Shown piece by piece: positions 1-7,352 of a stretch of 38,350 nucleotides of DNA; position 1 is the first letter of the stretch, and each line of letters begins with the position of its first letter. The stretch comes from Natrialbaceae archaeon Tc-Br11_E2g14 (GTDB taxonomy: Archaea; Halobacteriota; Halobacteria; Halobacteriales; Natrialbaceae). The stretch lies in contig LKND01000019.1 of the NCBI GenBank assembly GCA_001564275.1, positions 1-38,350 on the forward strand. Direction: 5' to 3'. A program made the position numbers and the translations under genes. The notes under the pieces were generated by a model. That model searched no databases. It saw only the letters and a program-made list of their open reading frames with translations, and was not told the DNA's origin.

Positions 1-110
1 CGTGATACCTTATCAGTTGTTGGCAATTCGATTTTCTTTACTGGAGTCGGAACGCGTACATTGGCGTTCCGGGCACAATTGGTGCGGATTTGATTATAAA
101 CCTTGGTCAT
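1..110 (-). CDS. Unrecognised partial ORF at the left edge
   Basis: An ATG at 110 reading leftwards opens 36 codons with no stop before the window edge (begins MTKVYNQIRTNCARN). I do not recognise the peptide. It lies just beyond the decayed transposase gene and could be the start of a neighbouring gene or more transposon debris. A 9-bp inverted repeat, GTTGGCAAT (19-27) and ATTGCCAAC (111-119), brackets it. Nothing more can be said from this fragment. Confidence 0.2.
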   Translation of the reverse strand, partial: MTKVYNQIRTNCARNANVRVPTPVKKIELPTTDKVS

Positions 111-123
111 ATTGCCAACGACT

Positions 124-910
124 CTTATGGAGATCGCCGTGAACGTAGTCGCGTTCTTCAGTCTTCACGACCGTCTCGAACGCGGTCTGCCCGGCTTTCT
201 TGCATCCGCTTGCGCTTGGTGAAGAACTCGTGACGCTGTTCTTTACCCGACGGATACTCGGACACCACAGAGCCTTTCACTGCACCGCTCCGACTCATCG
301 CAGCGAGTACAATAAGTCCTCGTTCACATCAACACCAACAATCGTGTCTGCACCGTGCTTGCTGGCGACTCCATGGGTTTCGTGTGTGATGATGACGTGG
401 AGTCGCCACTCATCGTGTTTGTAAACGACTTCAGCAGTACCAACCCACCATTCATCGTCGTTGAACGCGGTTTGGAGTCGGTCGAAATGATCTGGACTGC
501 CACGAAGTTCGCCTTTGAGGTGCGTACCTCTCGTGGCAGTCACGCGGAACCGAACCGTCCCGTCGTCTTCAGGGAACAGGCGGTAGTCTTCTCCGTGGTT
601 CATCACCATCGGGTACGACTCGTCGATGTACAAGTAAGGTCGCCCCCCATCCGTCATCGTTGTTGTCGAGGTAGGTTTCGATTTCGCCAAGAGCTTTCTC
701 GACGATGAGTTGGGTGGTGTTGTTGACGTGGTCGGCGTTATCCACGACGACCGATTTGATCTCGTTCCACTCCCACCCTTGGCGGTCGAGGCGGTTGGTT
801 TCGTTGCGGATGCGCCGGGCTTCAACACAGCCGGTTTGCAGGTCGTCGCCACTCCCCGTGTTGATGTTTAGTCCGAACGATAAGGTCTGGGTGAGTTTGG
901 ACGACTGCAC
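124..910 (-). pseudogene. tnpB: Decayed IS200/IS605-family TnpB (IS1341-type) remnant
   Basis: Conceptual translation gives successive pieces of a haloarchaeal TnpB in different frames. The first runs from a GTG at 910 (VQSSKLTQTLSFGLN) to about 655. After a frameshift the second (PYLYIDESYPMVMNHGEDYR) runs to GVDVNED near 310, which fits the first RuvC aspartate motif. Another shift gives SVVSEYPSGKEQRHEFFTKR, and a last shift gives AGQTAFETVVKTEERDYV ending near 124. At least three frameshifts are needed, and the C-terminal RuvC Glu/Asp motifs and CxxC zinc finger are absent. Intact TnpB is an RNA-guided nuclease of about 400 residues; this copy cannot make one. No TnpA gene is visible. Confidence 0.75.
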
Positions 911-1121
911 CGTATTCTCGTATGGTTTGATACTTGTTAAAAATTCGTGTTGTGCCGCTCTTCACCGACGGGCACGCTGGCCCGTGGTACTCGCGCTGCT
1001 ATTCTTTATATAGAGCCAAGGCCTCACCCACGGTGTTCGGACGATACTCGATTATCAGCGAGCGGTAGAAAAGGAGATGTCGGACTTGCTCAATTGGGTC
1101 GAAATTCACCAGGAGAAATTA

Positions 1122-1197
1122 CTAACAATTGAACAATTTACACACCCTCACAACGAGTCGGCTCAGAAGCGGTCTATCACCGCTTCTGAGCCACTGG
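1122..1197 (+). repeat. Hairpin repeat, left copy (flanks nrd block)
   Basis: The core contains a perfect 14-bp inverted repeat, GGCTCAGAAGCGGT (1160-1173) and ACCGCTTCTGAGCC (1179-1192), with a 5-base loop. It is preceded by CACCCTCACAACGAGTC (1143-1159). The same arrangement recurs on the minus strand at about 5151-5080, with matching upstream sequence (CAATTGAA..TTAC). One stem pair is exchanged between copies (GAAGCGGT versus GAACCGGT, with matching change in the other arm), so the structure seems conserved. It may be the end of a mobile element, a MITE relic or a structured RNA; I cannot tell which. Confidence 0.6.
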
Positions 1198-1246
1198 GCC
1201 TGTATTGCCACACTTTTAATTCTGCAGTTCAGGTTTGGAATTTGGC

Positions 1247-1267
1247 ACACTCTAACGCATTAGGTGT
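1247..1267. promoter_or_regulatory. Candidate operator upstream of nrdR
   Basis: ACACTCTAA (1247-1255), CGCA, TTAGGTGT (1260-1267) is an inverted repeat with one extra base in the left arm. Bacterial NrdR boxes are 16-bp palindromes whose ends resemble ACAC/GTGT, so this is a possible autoregulatory site. It lies about 195 bases before the nrdR ATG, which is far for an archaeal operator, so the assignment is weak. Confidence 0.25.
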
Positions 1268-1461
1268 CCCAGTGTGGTGGTAGAGCGAGGGCTCACCAAC
1301 GGTCCCTATCGGTGAGACAAAAGAGGCAAGTTCAAGTAAACTTGTTCTAGTGCAAATGAATTGCATATCTTTATTACTCTCCCCGAGACAGCATACGTTG
1401 CAGTCGTGTGCCCCGACCCCACACATACAGGGGGGGTTGACCAGGGCCACTAGATCGACAC

Positions 1462-2016
1462 ATGAGCTGTCCAGACTGTAGCAACGACCGGACTCGTGTC
1501 CGTGACACAGCAGCCAATACGAACGGGGACGCAGTGCGCCGTCGCCGCGAATGCCAGCGCTGTTCGTTCCGCGTCACGACATACGAACGTCCGGAATGGG
1601 ACTCACTCCAGGTGAAGAAGCGAGACGGCAACACCGAACCGTATGACCAGCAGAAAGTCCGTGAGGGTATCATCCGGGCTGTGAAGAAACGTCCTGTGGC
1701 CGATGCGCAAGTCACCGAATTGGTGGACAGCATCGAAGCACACCTCCAAACACGCGACGAACGGATCGTCGCGTCCAGCCTCATCGGCGCCCTCGTCTCC
1801 GATAACCTCCGAGAACTTGACAAAGTCGCGCACGTTCGGTTCGTCTCCGTGTACAAGGGTTATTCAGACCCAGAAGACTTCAGGACTGTGACAGTGTTCT
1901 GGCTACCAATGACGTTGCAGTCCCTGAGACACCATCACGACACCATACGGATACACAATGAGCTCCCAGACCAGTACCAGTACAACCCATCGACCCCACT
2001 TGGTGGGGTGCAGTGA
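1462..2016 (+). CDS. nrdR: NrdR-type transcriptional regulator
   Basis: NrdR senses nucleotides and represses ribonucleotide reductase genes. The N-terminus carries a zinc ribbon (Cys3, Cys6, Cys31, Cys34; MSCPDCSNDR and CQRC). An ATP-cone domain follows at about residues 47-135 (VKKRDGNTEPYDQQKVREGI). The match ends near residue 147 (VYKGYSDPEDFR). The remaining ~37 residues are unlike usual NrdR tails: hydrophobic, not acidic. A one-base shift there would give a more typical acidic tail ending at an ATGA junction near 1958, so a frameshift is possible. It lies just upstream of nrdB and nrdA, which fits control of those genes. NrdR is mainly bacterial, in keeping with transfer. Confidence 0.88.
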   Translation: MSCPDCSNDRTRVRDTAANTNGDAVRRRRECQRCSFRVTTYERPEWDSLQVKKRDGNTEPYDQQKVREGIIRAVKKRPVADAQVTELVDSIEAHLQTRDERIVASSLIGALVSDNLRELDKVAHVRFVSVYKGYSDPEDFRTVTVFWLPMTLQSLRHHHDTIRIHNELPDQYQYNPSTPLGGVQ

Positions 2017-2065
2017 AGAACGTGCACACCAGTACTGACATCAAAAAAGAAACAACACAACCACG

Positions 2066-2185
2066 ATGAATACCAAACAGGTTGCTCCGCCACAGCACGC
2101 ACGAATTAGCGGTCGGTACCGCCCCTATCGATTATCGATGCATCAACCAACGATTTCTGAGGTGATTTCCAATGAATACGAGTGA
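2066..2185 (+). CDS. Possible small ORF overlapping nrdB start
   Basis: A 39-residue ORF (MNTKQVAPPQHARISGRY...) starts in the nrdR-nrdB gap and ends 14 bases into nrdB in another frame. I do not recognise it and see no clear ribosome binding site. It could be a leader ORF or mere chance, since the nrdB ribosome site lies within it. A second short ORF (1958-2038, 26 codons) precedes it. Low confidence that either is translated. Confidence 0.13.
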   Translation: MNTKQVAPPQHARISGRYRPYRLSMHQPTISEVISNEYE

Positions 2186-3212
2186 CTCTCTCCACACTCC
2201 ATCTGATGGTGATGTGGACGCAGGCACAGAGACACAGACCGACATCTTCGAGGAGCGAATCCAACTCAAACCCTACGAGTATCCGGAACTCCTCGATTAC
2301 GTCGAAGCTATTCGGAATAGCTACTGGGTTCACACTGAGTTCAATTTCGAAGGTGACGTACAAGATTACAAGGTCAACATCACCCCGGCCGAAAAGACGG
2401 TCATCAAGCGGACGATGTTGGCCATCGCGCAGATCGAAGTGCAGGTGAAGACGTTTTGGTCGGACATCTATAAGCAGATGCCGAAGCCCGAAATTGGGAG
2501 TGTGGGCATGACGTTTGCCGATAGTGAAGTCCGTCACATGGATGCCTACAGTCATCTCCTCGATGTACTCGGTATCACGGAGGACTTCGAGCAAGTCACG
2601 GACGAGCCTGCCATCAAGCAGCGAATCGGCTACCTCAACGAGTATCTAGAGCGCGGCCAGACCGATGACCGCCAAGAGTACGTGATGAGCATTCTGCTGT
2701 TCAGCACGTTCGTCGAGCACGTCTCGCTGTTCAGCCAGTTCCTCATCATGACGAGCTTCGACAAGTACGAAAAGAAATTCAAAGGGATTGCAAACGCTGT
2801 CGAGGCAACGAGCAAGGAGGAACAGATTCACGGCCTGTTCGGTGTCGAACTCGTGGAGACCATCCGCGAGGAAAACCCCGGTCTCTTCGATGAGGACTTC
2901 GAGGCCGATGTCAAACAGGCCTGTGAGCAGGCGTACGATGCTGAGATGGAGATTCTTGACTGGATCTTTGAGGAGGGCGAACTGGAATTCCTCCCCAGAG
3001 AACACGTGAACGCGTATCTCCGGGACCGGTTCAACCAGAGCCTCGAAAACGTGGACGTCGAACCCATCTTCGAACCCGACGAAGCGTTACTCGAAGAGAC
3101 GCGGTGGTTCGATGAGGACATCATGATGACGAAGGATAACGACTTCTTCAGCAAGCGATCCACCACGTACAACAAGCACACCCAGAGCGTTACTGCGGAG
3201 GACATGTTCTAA
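2172..3212 (+). CDS. nrdB: Ribonucleotide reductase class I, beta (radical) subunit
   Basis: NrdB holds the di-metal centre and tyrosyl radical that start ribonucleotide reduction in NrdA. The metal ligands are in place: Glu89, Glu119 and His122 (SEVRH), Glu182 (FVEHVSLF), and Glu217 and His220 (EEQIH). Tyr126 sits four residues after His122, as in radical-bearing NrdB, so this looks like a classic tyrosyl-radical enzyme. The length of 346 residues is normal. The C-terminal acidic tail ending AEDMF fits the peptide that docks to NrdA. A Shine-Dalgarno-like GAGGTGA at 2159-2165, six bases before the ATG, supports this start. nrdA follows after two bases, so the two are cotranscribed. Confidence 0.97.
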   Translation: MNTSDSLHTPSDGDVDAGTETQTDIFEERIQLKPYEYPELLDYVEAIRNSYWVHTEFNFEGDVQDYKVNITPAEKTVIKRTMLAIAQIEVQVKTFWSDIYKQMPKPEIGSVGMTFADSEVRHMDAYSHLLDVLGITEDFEQVTDEPAIKQRIGYLNEYLERGQTDDRQEYVMSILLFSTFVEHVSLFSQFLIMTSFDKYEKKFKGIANAVEATSKEEQIHGLFGVELVETIREENPGLFDEDFEADVKQACEQAYDAEMEILDWIFEEGELEFLPREHVNAYLRDRFNQSLENVDVEPIFEPDEALLEETRWFDEDIMMTKDNDFFSKRSTTYNKHTQSVTAEDMF

Positions 3213-3214
3213 CA

Positions 3215-4903
3215 ATGTCACAGCAAGCATACAAAACCGTCACGGAACAACAGGACGAACCGTTTTACTGGCTAAACGAAAACAGCAGGGAATTCCTCAG
3301 AGAAGGATACCTGCTTGCGGGCGTCGAGCCCGAAGAGCGTATCCGGCAGATCGCAGAACGTGCCGAAGAGATCCTCGATGAGGATGGCTTCGCAGACAAG
3401 TTCTACGAGTACATGGGCCGAGGGTACTACAGCCTTGCCAGCCCGGTCTGGGCGAACTTCGGGCTTGACAGGGGCCTCCCCATCAGTTGCTTCGGCAGTC
3501 ATATGGAGGATAGTATGGAGAGTATTCTATATACGCAAGCCGAAGTGGGCGAAATGACCAAGCTCGGTGGTGGGACAAGCGGGTACTTCGGTGAACTTCG
3601 CCCCCGAGGCAGTCCGATCACCAACAACGGGAAGAGCAATGGGAGTTACAGCTTCACGCAACTCTTCGACACCATCATCAACGTGGTCAGTCAGGGCGAA
3701 ACCCGGAGAGGCCAGTTCGCTGGATACATCGACGTTGAGCATGATGACCTCGAGGAGTGGCTGAACATCAAAACCGAAGGCGACCCCGTGCAGGACATCT
3801 ACTACGGTGTCATCATCGGTGATGAGTGGTTCCAAGCGATGATCGACGGCGACGCAGAGAAGCGAGAGACGTGGGCCAAAATCATCGAAACGCGGATAAA
3901 CATTGGTGTCCCCTACATCGTCTTCCGCGACAATATGAACGAGGGGAAACCGCAGGTCTACAAGGACAACGGCTACGAGATTAACGCCTCAAACCTGTGT
4001 ACCGAGATCGCGCTCCCTGCCACACCAGATGAGAGCTTCGTCTGTTGCCTCTCAAGCATGAACGCGCTCCACTTCGATGAGTGGAAAGAGACTGATGCGG
4101 TCGAAACGCTGACGCGCTTCCTCGACGCTGTGATGGAGGAGTTCATCCAGAAGGCAGACGGCGTGCAATTCATGGAGCGCCCTGTCCGGTTTGCCAAACG
4201 CCATCGAGCGATTGGTATCGGTGTCCTCGGCTGGCACAGCTACCTTCAGAAGAACATGATTCCGTTCGACAGCATGGAGGCAATGCAAAAGAACGAGCAG
4301 GTGTTCCGAACCATCAAGGAGCATAGCTACGAGGCAAGTGCAGAGCTCGCTGAAGAGTTTGGTGAGCCAGCAGTCGTTGAGGGGTACGGGCGGCGGAATG
4401 CCACGACGATGGCTGTCGCACCAACCAAATCCAGCAGTGTGATTCTTGGGCAAGTCAGTCCGAGCGTTGAACCGCTGAAGTCGAACTACTTCGTTCGAGA
4501 TGGTGCCAAGTTGAAGGCGACTCAGAAAAACCGGTTCCTCGAAGCGCTGTTAGCCGAGCGTGGAACGGATACTCGGGAAGTCTGGGATAGCATCGCGGCC
4601 AAAGACGGCAGCGTTCAGCATCTCGACTGCCTCACCGATGAGGAAAAGGAGGTGTTCAAGACGTTCTCGGAAATCCCGCAAATGGCCATCATAAATCAGG
4701 CTGCACAGCGGCAGAAGCACATCGACCAAGCACAGAGCATCAACGTCTCGATTGACCCTAGTGAAGTGAGCGTCAAGCAGATTAACCAGCTCTACATCAG
4801 TGCGTGGAAGAAAGGAATCAAAAGCCTATATTATCAACACAGTGTCAATGCTGCACAGAAATTCAGTCAGGACCTCCTCGAATGCAAGGCCTGTGAGAGC
4901 TGA
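3215..4903 (+). CDS. nrdA: Ribonucleotide reductase class I, alpha (catalytic) subunit, no ATP cone
   Basis: NrdA reduces ribonucleoside diphosphates to deoxyribonucleotides. Active-site residues are visible: Cys92 (PISCFGS), the Asn260-Cys262-Glu264 triad (NLCTE), the partner Cys in VCCLSS (277/278), the radical-transfer pair Tyr539-Tyr540 (SLYYQ), and the C-terminal shuttle cysteines Cys557 and Cys560 (ECKACES). At 562 residues it is much shorter than enzymes such as E. coli NrdA (about 760). It starts almost directly with the catalytic region, so it lacks the N-terminal ATP-cone that gives dATP feedback. Only the NrdR upstream has a cone. Many haloarchaea rely on B12-dependent class II RNR, so this oxygen-dependent pair may be an acquired second system. 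Confidence 0.96.
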   Translation: MSQQAYKTVTEQQDEPFYWLNENSREFLREGYLLAGVEPEERIRQIAERAEEILDEDGFADKFYEYMGRGYYSLASPVWANFGLDRGLPISCFGSHMEDSMESILYTQAEVGEMTKLGGGTSGYFGELRPRGSPITNNGKSNGSYSFTQLFDTIINVVSQGETRRGQFAGYIDVEHDDLEEWLNIKTEGDPVQDIYYGVIIGDEWFQAMIDGDAEKRETWAKIIETRINIGVPYIVFRDNMNEGKPQVYKDNGYEINASNLCTEIALPATPDESFVCCLSSMNALHFDEWKETDAVETLTRFLDAVMEEFIQKADGVQFMERPVRFAKRHRAIGIGVLGWHSYLQKNMIPFDSMEAMQKNEQVFRTIKEHSYEASAELAEEFGEPAVVEGYGRRNATTMAVAPTKSSSVILGQVSPSVEPLKSNYFVRDGAKLKATQKNRFLEALLAERGTDTREVWDSIAAKDGSVQHLDCLTDEEKEVFKTFSEIPQMAIINQAAQRQKHIDQAQSINVSIDPSEVSVKQINQLYISAWKKGIKSLYYQHSVNAAQKFSQDLLECKACES

Positions 4904-5224
4904 TCTCCCATCAGTCGGTGTGATCATGTGGTCACGTCTGAAAACCGTTTAGACTTCACACCCATTCGCTGTGACCGATACGCTACACTGTATTGTACCT
5001 TTAGTTGACCGCTTGAGGAACTCGTCGAAGAACTCACGGTATAGTGGCCACTGACCGTCATTGCACACCCTCACGAGACCATGGCTCAGAACCGGTCACA
5101 AACCGGTTCTCAGCCGACTCGCTGTGAGGGTGGGTAACTCGTTTCAATTGGTACTATAGGTCGGTCCTCAGCGGGAAGAGTCGACGGTAATCGCTCGCGT
5201 CTTCCGTGCGTCTCAGGACCCCGG
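4904..5224. other. Gap downstream of nrdA; end of A+T-rich block
   Basis: About 320 bases without a convincing gene. The right hairpin repeat (about 5080-5151) lies here, and base composition changes to the G+C-rich chromosomal type near 5160. On the minus strand, 5074 to 4949 reads as a 41-codon ORF containing NDGQWPLYREFFDEFLKRS. That looks protein-like and could be the tail of a decayed gene, but I cannot name it. Confidence 0.45.
5080..5151 (-). repeat. Hairpin repeat, right copy (opposite orientation)
   Basis: Read on the minus strand it matches the left copy: CACCCTCACAGCGAGTC (5132-5116), then GGCTGAGAACCGGT and ACCGGTTCTGAGCC (5115-5083) around a 5-base loop, with one stem mismatch. 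Outer arms CACCCTCAC (5066-5074) and GTGAGGGTG (5124-5132) make the whole unit nearly palindromic, which the left copy lacks. Upstream similarity continues to about 5151 (CAATTGAAAC). Together the copies frame nrdR-nrdB-nrdA. Confidence 0.6.
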
Positions 5225-7243
5225 TCACGCCCCCTGGAATCCGATCAGACGCAGACCGATCAGGCAGACGAGCACGGTCGAGCCCTCGTGGCCGATCACT
5301 GCAATCGGAAGTGGAATCCCGGCCGTGAGAATCGCCCCGATCATGATCGCGATCGCTCCGAACGCGATGACGAGGTTCACGACGAGCGTCTTGTGGGTCT
5401 CGCGGCCGAGTGCGAGCGCGTAGGGCAGCTTTTCCAAGTCGTCGGACATGAGCACGACCTCGGCGGTCTCGAGGGCGACATCGGTGCCGGCTCCACCCAT
5501 CCCGACGCTCACGTCCGCCGTCGCGAGCGCCGGGGCGTCGTTGACGCCGTCGCCGACCATCGCCACCGCTTCGTGGCGCTCTTGGAGTCGTTCGATCCGG
5601 TCGACTTTCTGCTCGGGAAGCAACGCCGCATACACCTCGTCAATCTCGAGTTCCGCCGCGATAGATCGAGCCACGCGCTCGTTGTCGCCGGTCAGCATGA
5701 CGATCCGCTCGACGCCGAGTTCGCGCAGGCGAGTGATCGTCGCTGCGGCGTTCTCACGGATCGTGTCGGTGAACGCGAGCCAGCCCAGGATCTCGAGGTC
5801 GTCTCCATCCTCGCGAGCGACGAGTACGCTCGTTTTCCCGTCGCTCTCGAGTGCTCGCAGGGCCTCGAGGCCCTCCTCGAGGCCCACGATCGTTTCCCCC
5901 TCGATCACCGTCTCGAAGTACCGGCTGTTCCCGATGTGGATCGTTCGACCGTCGACCCTCGCGTGGACCCCCTTCCCGACGACTGCCTCGAAGCCGCTCG
6001 CGTTGGGGGGCTCGAGGCCGCGTTCCTCCGCTTCCTCGACGGTCGCCTCGGCCAGGTGGTGTTCCGATCGGGCCTGGACTGCCGCGGCGAGTGCGAGGAG
6101 GCGATCGTCGTCGCCCTCGAGACTCGTCCCTCGACGGGGCGTTACGTCGGTCAGTCGGGTGTTACCCTCGGTGAGCGTGCCGGTCTTGTCGAAGGCGATG
6201 GCGTCGACGGTCGCCGTCCGCTCGACGTGTTCGCCGCCCTTGAAGAGGACGCCCTGACGCGCACCGGCGGTGATCGCCGAGAGCACTGCTGCCGGTGTCG
6301 AGAGGATGACGGCACACGGCGAGGCGGCGACCATGAGGGTCATCGCCCGGTAGAACGTGGGGTCGAACTCGTGTCCCAGCCCAAGTGGAACCGCGACCGC
6401 GACCGCCGTGAAGGCGAAGACGCTCAGGACGTATGGCTGCTCCAATCGATCGATGAGCCGCTGGGTCGGTGCCTTCTCGCTTCTTGCCTCCTCGACCATG
6501 TGGATGAGCTTCGAGATGGCGGACTCCTCGGCCTCGCGGGTCACCCTGACCTCGAGGCTTCCGGTCTCGTTGATCGTACCACCAAACACCTCGTCGCCGG
6601 GTGCCTTCGTGATGGGGACGGACTCGCCAGTCAGTGAGGATTGATCGACCGTGGTTTCGCCGGCTTCGACGACACCGTCCAGTGGGATCCGATCGCCGGG
6701 ACGGACGACGAATACCTCGCCGATCTCGACGTCGTCGATGGGTACCGTCACCTCCTCGCCGTCACGGCGCACCTGTGCGGACTCCGGACGCAACTGCATC
6801 AACGATCGGATCGCGTCCCTCGAGCGGCCGATGGCGTAGTGCTGTAACACGTTCGACAGCGAGAACAGAAAGAGGAGCATCGCTCCCTCGAAGGGCGCGC
6901 CGATGGTGAGGGCGCCGAGTGCCGCGATAATCATCAGCAGGTCAATCTCGACGGCCGGCTCTTGGAGGGCGCTGATGCTCTCTTTGAGCCCGTACCAGCC
7001 ACCGAAGACGTAGGCCCCACCGTAACACGTCCAGACGAGCCAGGAAGCCCCGTCGAACCAGCTCGCGAGGAGGCCGCCGATCATCCCGACGAACGTCAAC
7101 ACGACGAACGCCCCCTCCCGCTTGAACGTCGCCCCGTCCGGAACTGCCTCCTCGTCTTTGGCCGCCTCTCTACGGAGCTCCGGCGGATCCGTCGTCGTCC
7201 CGACCGTGTCGCCAACATGCTCGGGACTCGAGGGCTGTTGCAT
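5225..7243 (-). CDS. P1B-4 type heavy-metal exporting ATPase
   Basis: An ATP-driven pump that moves transition-metal ions out across the cytoplasmic membrane. Numbering from the ATG at 7243 (672 residues), it has the TGES actuator motif (205-208), the Ser-Pro-Cys motif in a membrane helix (308-310), the phosphorylated Asp352 in DKTGT, GDGVND in the C-terminal third, and HEGST at 652-656 in the last membrane helix. SPC with HEG(S/G)T defines subgroup P1B-4, whose known substrates include Co, Fe(II), Zn and Ni; Cu pumps have CPC or CPH. There is no N-terminal metal-binding domain. A TTG at 7282 would add 13 residues. Placement behind a zinc importer and a DtxR-like operator suggests metal-responsive export. 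Confidence 0.93.
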   Translation of the reverse strand: MQQPSSPEHVGDTVGTTTDPPELRREAAKDEEAVPDGATFKREGAFVVLTFVGMIGGLLASWFDGASWLVWTCYGGAYVFGGWYGLKESISALQEPAVEIDLLMIIAALGALTIGAPFEGAMLLFLFSLSNVLQHYAIGRSRDAIRSLMQLRPESAQVRRDGEEVTVPIDDVEIGEVFVVRPGDRIPLDGVVEAGETTVDQSSLTGESVPITKAPGDEVFGGTINETGSLEVRVTREAEESAISKLIHMVEEARSEKAPTQRLIDRLEQPYVLSVFAFTAVAVAVPLGLGHEFDPTFYRAMTLMVAASPCAVILSTPAAVLSAITAGARQGVLFKGGEHVERTATVDAIAFDKTGTLTEGNTRLTDVTPRRGTSLEGDDDRLLALAAAVQARSEHHLAEATVEEAEERGLEPPNASGFEAVVGKGVHARVDGRTIHIGNSRYFETVIEGETIVGLEEGLEALRALESDGKTSVLVAREDGDDLEILGWLAFTDTIRENAAATITRLRELGVERIVMLTGDNERVARSIAAELEIDEVYAALLPEQKVDRIERLQERHEAVAMVGDGVNDAPALATADVSVGMGGAGTDVALETAEVVLMSDDLEKLPYALALGRETHKTLVVNLVIAFGAIAIMIGAILTAGIPLPIAVIGHEGSTVLVCLIGLRLIGFQGA

Positions 7244-7296
7244 ATGCGTACGTGCGAACGCATGAGAAATAAGTATTTTCAATAGGCGGAGAAAAC

Positions 7297-7322
7297 TTAG
7301 GACAACCTAAATAAATATTAGG
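7297..7322. promoter_or_regulatory. DtxR/SirR-like operator over the P1B-4 ATPase promoter
   Basis: TTAGG (7297-7301), ACAA, CCTAA (7306-7310) is a perfect inverted repeat. A third TTAGG half-site is at 7318-7322. On the minus strand the A+T-rich stretch at 7309-7318 is a TATA-box candidate, so a bound repressor would block it. TTAGG/CCTAA half-sites are typical of archaeal and bacterial DtxR-family metalloregulators. No such regulator gene is in this window. Confidence 0.55.
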
Positions 7323-7352
7323 CATACCGAAACGTCGGTGGCAAACGTCGAC

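Larger units (their letters stand above)
911..1461. other. Gene-poor gap between tnpB remnant and nrdR
   Basis: About 550 bases without a convincing gene, more A+T-rich than the chromosomal part of the window. It holds the left hairpin repeat (about 1122-1197) and an imperfect palindrome at 1247-1267. Small inverted repeats follow: CTCACC/GGTGAG near 1291-1314 and CAAGTT/AACTTG near 1327-1344. A TATA-like CTTTATTA at 1369-1376 lies about 90 bases before nrdR and could serve as its promoter. Short ORFs here have no recognisable similarity. Confidence 0.5.

Noticed and set aside
1603..1833. 76-residue ORF opposite nrdR
   Set aside because: Antisense to the zinc-ribbon/ATP-cone coding region.
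5288..6637. 449-residue ORF opposite the P1B-4 ATPase
   Set aside because: Mirror frame of a strongly conserved ATPase; composition is Arg/Asp-rich and shows no domain.
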